Assembly (NCBI GenBank): GCA_017999075.1
Contig: JAGOBX010000086.1
Coordinates: 1-10,232, forward strand
DNA length: 10,232 bases
DNA from: JAGOBX01 sp017999075 [NCBI: Candidatus Babelota bacterium]
GTDB taxonomy: Bacteria; JAGOBX01
Reading direction: 5' to 3'
The notes below the pieces were generated by a model. It was not told the DNA's origin. It saw nothing but the letters and a program-made list of their open reading frames with translations, and searched no databases. This document shows, in pieces, positions 8,316 through 10,232 of this stretch; position 1 is the stretch's first letter, and each line of letters starts with the position of its first letter. A program made the translations under genes and the position numbers.

Positions 8316-9788
8316 ATGCTTCCATTAAACAGTCTTATATTTTTTTTAATATTTGACGCTATACTTATAAATTGCGGAATCATTATTTCCTTTTATTTAA
8401 AATTCAGAGGAAACGTTCCTGATTATAATCTTCAGGGGTATGAAGGATTATATATTTTTTTAACTTTTTCTTATTTTATAGGCATTTTCATAAACGGATT
8501 ATATAAAAAACCAGAAAATATATCTTACTATAAAATCATAAAAAATTCCGTTAAATCCGTAATAATTTCAACTTTATTATCAATGATGTTCGGATATATT
8601 TTACGTTCAGGAAGGGCAAATTCATTTCCTGCATCAGTATTTATTTTATCAATATTTATTAATTCGTTCATTCTGATTATTTCAAGAGCTTTATCAAAAT
8701 CTTTTGTTATAAACGTTAAATTTTACAATAAATTAATTGCGTTCATATTAAACAGAATACCAGAAACATTATTTATAACAGCAGGAATTTATGTTTCTTA
8801 TTTAATAAAATTCAGAACATTAAACATTCCGGAATATAATTTCAGTCCATTCGGGTTCAGTACATTTATAATATGCGTATCATATTATATTTTCATATAC
8901 AAATTCTTATTGTACAAATACAGCAGAGAACAGTCCAATATCTCAGTTTTGTATGTAACGGTAAAAACTACAATAGCTTCTTTTATTACAGGATCAGCGC
9001 TACTTTTCATTTTCCGTGAAAAAGTAATGGGATTCCCGTCATCAGTATATTTTATAAGCTGCATAATCAATTATTTTTCTCTGGCAATATGGCATATTTT
9101 GATAAGGCGCGGTTTTTTAAATGAAATTGAAGTTGATTTGGATGCCGAAGAACCTGAAGATGAAAATTGTGCAGACGCAGGTGAACTGCCCGCAGAACGA
9201 GATGGTTTTTCAACTTATTTCAGGGCATTTCATTCACCAACAAAATTTATTGAAAGTTTCAAAAATTTCGGTTCTGAATTTTTCAATTCATCAGTGATTT
9301 TGTTTTTAATAGGATGGTGGATGATACTTGTTTATATGGTTTTTATGCCTGATTATTTAAAAAATATTATTATACGAAACCCTGACAATTCTGCTGTTAT
9401 TCATAATGGTCCTCTATTTTCAAATATTACTTTTCTTACATTCGCCATAACAGTAGGTTCATTTTATATATTATGGTGTTTATTAAACCATATAATATTA
9501 AAATTTTTCAAGAAAGAAAATATGATAAGATTCTGGGCCGGAAGTTTTTATATATTTTCATTAAACATAGTTCTATATTTAATTTGGATTATATCCGGCA
9601 ATTTTTTTATTAAACCTGTTTCGATATCTGTTGCAGTTATAATATTCGCATGGCTATTTATTCTGAATGCCAAGTTAATATCAAAAATATTTGATGTAGC
9701 ATTTTTTAAATCAATTATTATAAATTTAATTTCATTATTTTTATCATCAGTTATAATAACAGTTATTATATTTTATATAAATAAATAA
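8316..9788 (+). CDS. Polytopic membrane protein: duplicated sugar-enzyme-type membrane unit plus Yip1-like domain
   Basis: Function unknown; 490 aa, inner membrane. Residues about 14-128 and 150-265 are two diverged copies of one membrane unit: SFYLKFR/SYLIKFR (25-31, 161-167), VPDYN/IPEYN (34-38, 171-175), LYKK/LYKY (62-65, 199-202) and FPASVFILS/FPSSVYFIS (104-112, 240-248), at a near-constant 136-137 residue offset. The unit resembles the N-terminal membrane anchor of PglF/CapD-type epimerases and polyprenyl-phosphate sugar transferases, but no NAD-binding or transferase domain follows. An acidic linker (272-296) comes next. Residues about 303-490 resemble the Yip1 family: an HSPTKFIESFK lead-in, then five hydrophobic helices (about 326-344, 370-395, 407-427, 433-455, 463-488). 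GGGGGAA lies 8 bases before ATG 8316, 69 bp after fliN. Domain assignments come from pattern recognition; a scaffold, transport or envelope role is only a guess. Confidence 0.8.
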   Translation: MLPLNSLIFFLIFDAILINCGIIISFYLKFRGNVPDYNLQGYEGLYIFLTFSYFIGIFINGLYKKPENISYYKIIKNSVKSVIISTLLSMMFGYILRSGRANSFPASVFILSIFINSFILIISRALSKSFVINVKFYNKLIAFILNRIPETLFITAGIYVSYLIKFRTLNIPEYNFSPFGFSTFIICVSYYIFIYKFLLYKYSREQSNISVLYVTVKTTIASFITGSALLFIFREKVMGFPSSVYFISCIINYFSLAIWHILIRRGFLNEIEVDLDAEEPEDENCADAGELPAERDGFSTYFRAFHSPTKFIESFKNFGSEFFNSSVILFLIGWWMILVYMVFMPDYLKNIIIRNPDNSAVIHNGPLFSNITFLTFAITVGSFYILWCLLNHIILKFFKKENMIRFWAGSFYIFSLNIVLYLIWIISGNFFIKPVSISVAVIIFAWLFILNAKLISKIFDVAFFKSIIINLISLFLSSVIITVIIFYINK

Positions 9789-9793
9789 ACAAT

Positions 9794-10232
9794 ATGAACA
9801 TAAATAAATTCGAAGAAATTATACGAAATATACCTGTTTTTTCAAATTTACCTGAAGAACATCTGACACTTCTGCATAAACAATTTGAAAAAAAAAGTTT
9901 TCATAACCAAAGCATAATATTTTCAGAAAAGGATCCAGGACAGGACATGTTTATCATAATAAGCGGAGCAGTTGAGATATTCCAGGAACATAACAATAAG
10001 AAAAAAGTTCTTGCTGTATTAAAAGACGGTGATTTTTTCGGAGAAATATCTGTTCTTACTTCAATTGCCCGCACAGCGTCTGTTATGGCAGTTACAGATG
10101 TTGAAATACTTGTTTTAAACAAACAAAATTTAATAGAATTATTAAAAAAAAATTATAAATTTTCATTAAATATCATAAAAGCGTTATCCGAAAAACTTAT
10201 TAATGCAAATCAGCAGATCAACTGGCTTACTT
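9794..10232 (+). CDS. Cyclic-nucleotide-binding domain protein (partial, runs off window end)
   Basis: The first 146 codons are present and no stop is reached. The sequence is a Crp/cNMP-binding beta-roll: MNINKFEEIIRNIPVFSNLP, then FSEKDPGQDMFIIISGAVEI (43-62), and the phosphate-binding cassette GDFFGEISVL...IARTASV (79-97). E84 and R93, nine residues apart as in ligand-binding cassettes of PKA and related proteins, and T94 are in place, so nucleotide binding is plausible. A long helix follows at about 117-142. Whether a DNA-binding helix-turn-helix (Crp/Fnr regulator) or another output domain comes next lies beyond the window. ATG 9794 is the first possible start after an in-frame stop. It begins 5 bp after the membrane-protein stop with no visible Shine-Dalgarno sequence, suggesting translational coupling. 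Confidence 0.88.
   Translation, partial: MNINKFEEIIRNIPVFSNLPEEHLTLLHKQFEKKSFHNQSIIFSEKDPGQDMFIIISGAVEIFQEHNNKKKVLAVLKDGDFFGEISVLTSIARTASVMAVTDVEILVLNKQNLIELLKKNYKFSLNIIKALSEKLINANQQINWLT

Noticed and set aside
8885-9070. Minus-strand open frame of 61 codons opposite the membrane protein
   Set aside because: It is the shadow of the second membrane-unit copy, which is conserved in sense with the first copy.
9901-10122. Minus-strand open frame of 73 codons near the right end
   Set aside because: It lies opposite the clear cNMP-binding domain reading on the plus strand, so it is an antisense shadow.

Overview
The window is strongly A+T-rich and densely coded, with short Shine-Dalgarno-led genes, a short-form (clostridial/thermotogal-like) ThiC, a Sec-type secreted amylase and a flagellar switch gene. 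This suggests a low-GC, motile, saccharolytic, probably anaerobic bacterium. The phylum cannot be fixed from this sequence; Clostridia, Thermotogae-like, Spirochaetes and uncultivated lineages all remain possible.

There are three transcription blocks. (1) Positions 1-2064, plus strand: an A+T-rich leader with one candidate promoter, then a secreted GH13 alpha-amylase ending in a CBM20-like starch-binding module. (2) Positions 7417 down to 2143, minus strand: metG (methionyl-tRNA synthetase), recX (RecA modulator), a cytoplasmic esterase with an N-terminal CBM20-like module, and thiC (thiamine pyrimidine synthesis). Gaps of 56, 83 and 15 bp make this a plausible single operon converging on the amylase gene. 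(3) Positions 7746-10232, plus strand: fliN, a 490-residue polytopic membrane protein, and a cyclic-nucleotide-binding protein cut by the window end. This block is divergent from metG across a 328-bp intergenic region with a good sigma70-type promoter on each strand.

The metabolic theme on the left is alpha-glucan use: the amylase is exported, while the esterase has no export signal and carries a related binding module, so it may act on an internal glucan or an imported product. MetG, RecX and ThiC are housekeeping genes with no obvious joint role. The right block pairs a flagellar switch component with a membrane protein and a cNMP sensor. A motility or signalling link is possible, but only gene order supports it.

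The most unusual item is the membrane protein at 8316-9788. Its first half contains two tandem diverged copies of a membrane unit resembling the N-terminal anchor of polysaccharide-biosynthesis enzymes (PglF/CapD and polyprenyl-phosphate sugar transferase type) with no catalytic domain. An acidic linker joins this to a five-helix, Yip1-like C-terminal half. I found no RNA genes, CRISPR arrays, insertion sequences or phage genes.
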